Of a stretch of DNA of 64,000 nucleotides, positions 61,614 to 64,000 are shown piece by piece (position 1 is the stretch's first letter; the number at the start of each line of letters is the position of its first letter). The notes beneath the pieces are model-generated. The model was given only the letters and a program-made list of their open reading frames with translations, made no database searches and was not told where the DNA came from. The translations under genes were made by a program, and so were the position numbers. This stretch comes from Styela clava. Lineage: Eukaryota > Chordata > Ascidiacea > Stolidobranchia > Styelidae. The stretch spans positions 5,642,001 to 5,706,000 of the forward strand of contig NC_135260.1 of NCBI RefSeq assembly GCF_964204865.1, read 5' to 3'.

Positions 61614-63498
61614 ATGTGGAAATATTCCAAATTATTCAAATGCAAATGGTTGTTTATGCAGATAATTGGTGAGATCTTACTTACATTAAGTTTAGTAACA
61701 CATTCTGCTGTTACACAATCAACTGTGATGGGTATTATTAGTTGGTATTCGAAAGTTTCAAATTATTTACAATTACAGTAATTTGAAATTGTCTCATCAA
61801 ATTATGATAACAACTTCTTTAAAATCAAATCGCGGACAATTGAGGTTATTCAACTTTTGTTTTCAAAACATATTACACATCCAGATTCAATATAAAAATA
61901 TTATATAATTTCAACTATTTTGTCTTTCGAATACCTCGAATGTTTAAAAAAGGAATAATTAAGTTTTATACAATTATTCATGGATTTAAGAATCTGTAAT
62001 ACAATTGAAAAAGTATTATAAAATATATTTGATTTATAAATGTGTTTTAAAATTCGTAGTATTTTAAAAAAAAAAGGGTATATTGCAAATGAATAACTCA
62101 ATTCCTTTTTAGCATTTGGTATTGGTCTGAATGAAGCAGCACAATGCACTGACTGTCCAACTACAAAACTTGGAACAGAGAGCAAGAGTATCACATATGG
62201 ACCAATTTATAAATACAACTGCTGGTGTGATTGGACAATACCAACAAGTATTGAGACAGATCATGAAACAGCAGTTGTTCTGTTGTTGCAGAATGTTTCA
62301 CTGCCATTGACAACTGGTAGTGGACATACAGACTGCTCTGGAGAAATCAGATTCCCAAGTTAGATATATTTTAAAACTACTCAACTATTACTACACTACT
62401 ACGTTATATACAATTCTAATATACAGAAACAATTAACAAAAAAAAACATTAATACCGGTAAATACAAAATTGTATCAATGCTTTTACAGGCACTGATGGA
62501 TACAAATGTGAATTTGCAATCAACTACTGTCTTGTATTTGCAACTGCAGTAACCATTTGCAATATCAACAAAATCAGAGAGAAAATTCCAGTTGCAAATC
62601 ACACCTGTGATTCAATTATTCCATGGAATAAAGCTGGAGGAAGTCCATATGAGATACAATACTATGCAGCAAACCGTGCTGATTACTCAAAATACTTCAC
62701 AATACAATATCTTGTAATAGATTGCACACCAACAACATCTGCACTGAGTGAGTAATTTTTTTTTTATGCAATGCCTAATCATGTCTTATGCTCAAGTAAT
62801 CACAGATATAGCAATCTATAAAGAACCATATTTATCACACCCGGGTGAGGTGGTGGGATGGGGGAACCTGAGATGTGTAACGTACAACAGGAGTGGGCAA
62901 GGTTTTTGGACTAGGGGCCAGAAAGTTTGCCCACCTAGAATGACGGACCATGTAAGTATAACGTGAAAAGTTACATTTTATGAACGATACTTAGTGTTAC
63001 AAAAGCAAAAGTGGAAAACAATAAGCCTCGTGCCAAAACTAAATTAATCGTTTTAGTTTGGTTATGGCAGCATCAGGTGGGACAAATTAAACTACCAAAT
63101 AAGCCGGATTTAGTCCGCGGGCTGTAGTTTGCCCATGTCGGTCTTACAATGTCAACACAGTTTAAGTGTAACACCTTAACCACTAGGGTCAGGCGACCAT
63201 GCCCATATTGCTCTTGTTGAACAATATAACTCAATTTCAGGATGTGAGAATCAAACTTTTATTACAAAATTTTAGCCACGATAACTGAGCAAGCAACAAC
63301 AACTCATCCAAAAAATACATCATCTGATAAAATATACTTTGATTCAACCACTAAATCAACCAGAACATCTGGCAAAACTCAAAGTCCTATTAAAGACTGT
63401 GAATGCGACAGCACTGAAACATCACTGATCATTGCTATTCCAGTATCAGGAATTGCGGGTTTGACCATTGGAGTTTTGTTGACACTCATAATACCAAA
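61614..63498 (+). CDS. G11: CUB-like receptor, 3' end outside window (type I stalk)
   Basis: Exons 61614-61668, 62113-62358, 62490-62747 and 63276-63498 join in frame to 260 codons plus two bases. By analogy with G4 the tail exon should start about 690 bases further on, beyond the window. The signal peptide is MWKYSKLFKCKWLFMQIIA. Exon 2 reads CTDCPTTKLGT, YKYNCWCDW and DCSGE; the tryptophan between the paired cysteines is unusual. The donor of exon 2 is GTTAGA instead of GTAAGN. If it is not used, translation stops at the TAG directly after PS. The stalk is short (TTITEQATTTHPKN) with helix SLIIAIPVSGIAGLTIGVLL. Exon 4 and its intron resemble G4. Confidence 0.7.
62889..63142 (+). mobile_element. 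hAT-like MITE in intron 3 of G11
   Basis: Same insertion as in G1, G2, G4 and G10 but about 60 bases shorter inside; flanked by CGTACAAC and CTTACAAT. Confidence 0.6.
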
Positions 63499-64000
63499 GT
63501 AAGCATAGATGTTATAAATTATATGAATAACATTCATGCGCACAGTTACTCAAGTATGCTTGAATACAAGATATTAACAAAGTATTCAACCCAGTACTGT
63601 TAAGTCAGTTATATTCTTCATCTTCTGATTGTAAGACGATCAAAATTCTAACCCAGTCCAGTCTCAAGCTGCTAACCATGAGTTGACAAGATTTTGACCT
63701 CAACTCTCAACTCCACAAATAATAAAAATACCCACTGATTCTATCGCCTGATGTCTATTTTCTATTGAATCAAGTTGATTCGAAGTTTCAATCTAATTCA
63801 AAGTTTAAAGAAAAAACATAGTACTGAATCCAGATACTGCTGGATGACAATACTTTAACTATGGACACTGTGGAATTTGCAAACACTCTTAGTTTCATTT
63901 AAAAACGCTTATAACGATAGAATCTTGCAAACTCATTTCTTTAATAAAAACGACCATGTTTTCGATAACAGCCTCAAATACTGAATTCAAGTTTTTGTGT
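63499..64000. other. Intron 4 of G11 (incomplete)
   Basis: It follows intron 4 of G4 (21958 onward) closely to the end of the window. No exon is present. Confidence 0.7.

Overview
The window looks like nuclear DNA of an invertebrate animal. It is AT-rich, its genes are split by short GT-AG introns (roughly 60 to 1,000 bases), and it is full of small hAT-type and foldback transposons with 8-base target duplications. A tunicate (ascidian) is my best guess but only a weak one, because nothing here fixes the species. There are no bacterial operons, rRNA genes or convincing tRNA genes.

Almost everything is one tandem gene family, all on the + strand. I reconstructed eleven members by joining exons by hand: G1 3468-6424, G2 9389-12313, G3 15253-16756, G4 20113-22863, G5 25887-27255, G6 31066-32371, G7 33288-35085, G8 45916-48260, G9 51731-53801, G10 56125-58537 and G11 61614-63498 (runs off the window). 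A standard member encodes a type I membrane protein. Exon 1 is always 55 nt and carries a signal peptide. Exons 2 and 3 form a Cys-rich CUB-like ectodomain. One or two exons give a Thr/Ser-rich stalk ending in a transmembrane helix. The last exon is a Tyr-rich cytoplasmic tail with YENY, YEVP and YxxI-type motifs. Exons 2, 3 and the first stalk exons are all phase 1-1 and the exon before the tail ends in phase 2, so modules can be lost or swapped without breaking the frame.

The members differ by whole modules. G3 and G5 have lost almost the whole ectodomain in frame. G6 is cut off inside the ectodomain. G7 has a stop right after the membrane helix and its tail exon is gone, replaced by a transposon nest. 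G8 has its own stalk and a tail with an ITAM-like pair of YxxI motifs. G9 uses a different first exon and promoter region, fronted by a seven-copy tandem array. The tail carries 1 to 5 copies of a 45-nt (15-residue) repeat with YEVP. There are two main stalk types: type I in G1, G2, G4, G10, G11 and type II in G3, G5, G7, G9. The whole resembles a fast-evolving cluster of cell-surface signalling receptors, such as an immune or self/non-self recognition locus; that function is inference.

Between genes lie duplicated spacers, each with a GGTACTCC-type MITE and a conserved TATA-containing promoter region. Between G7 and G8 is a transposon island: a three-deep nest (35327-36970), a hAT MITE (37035-37533) and a 5.4 kb hAT-like element (39235-44651), most with perfect target duplications, followed by a perfect 64-bp-arm palindrome.
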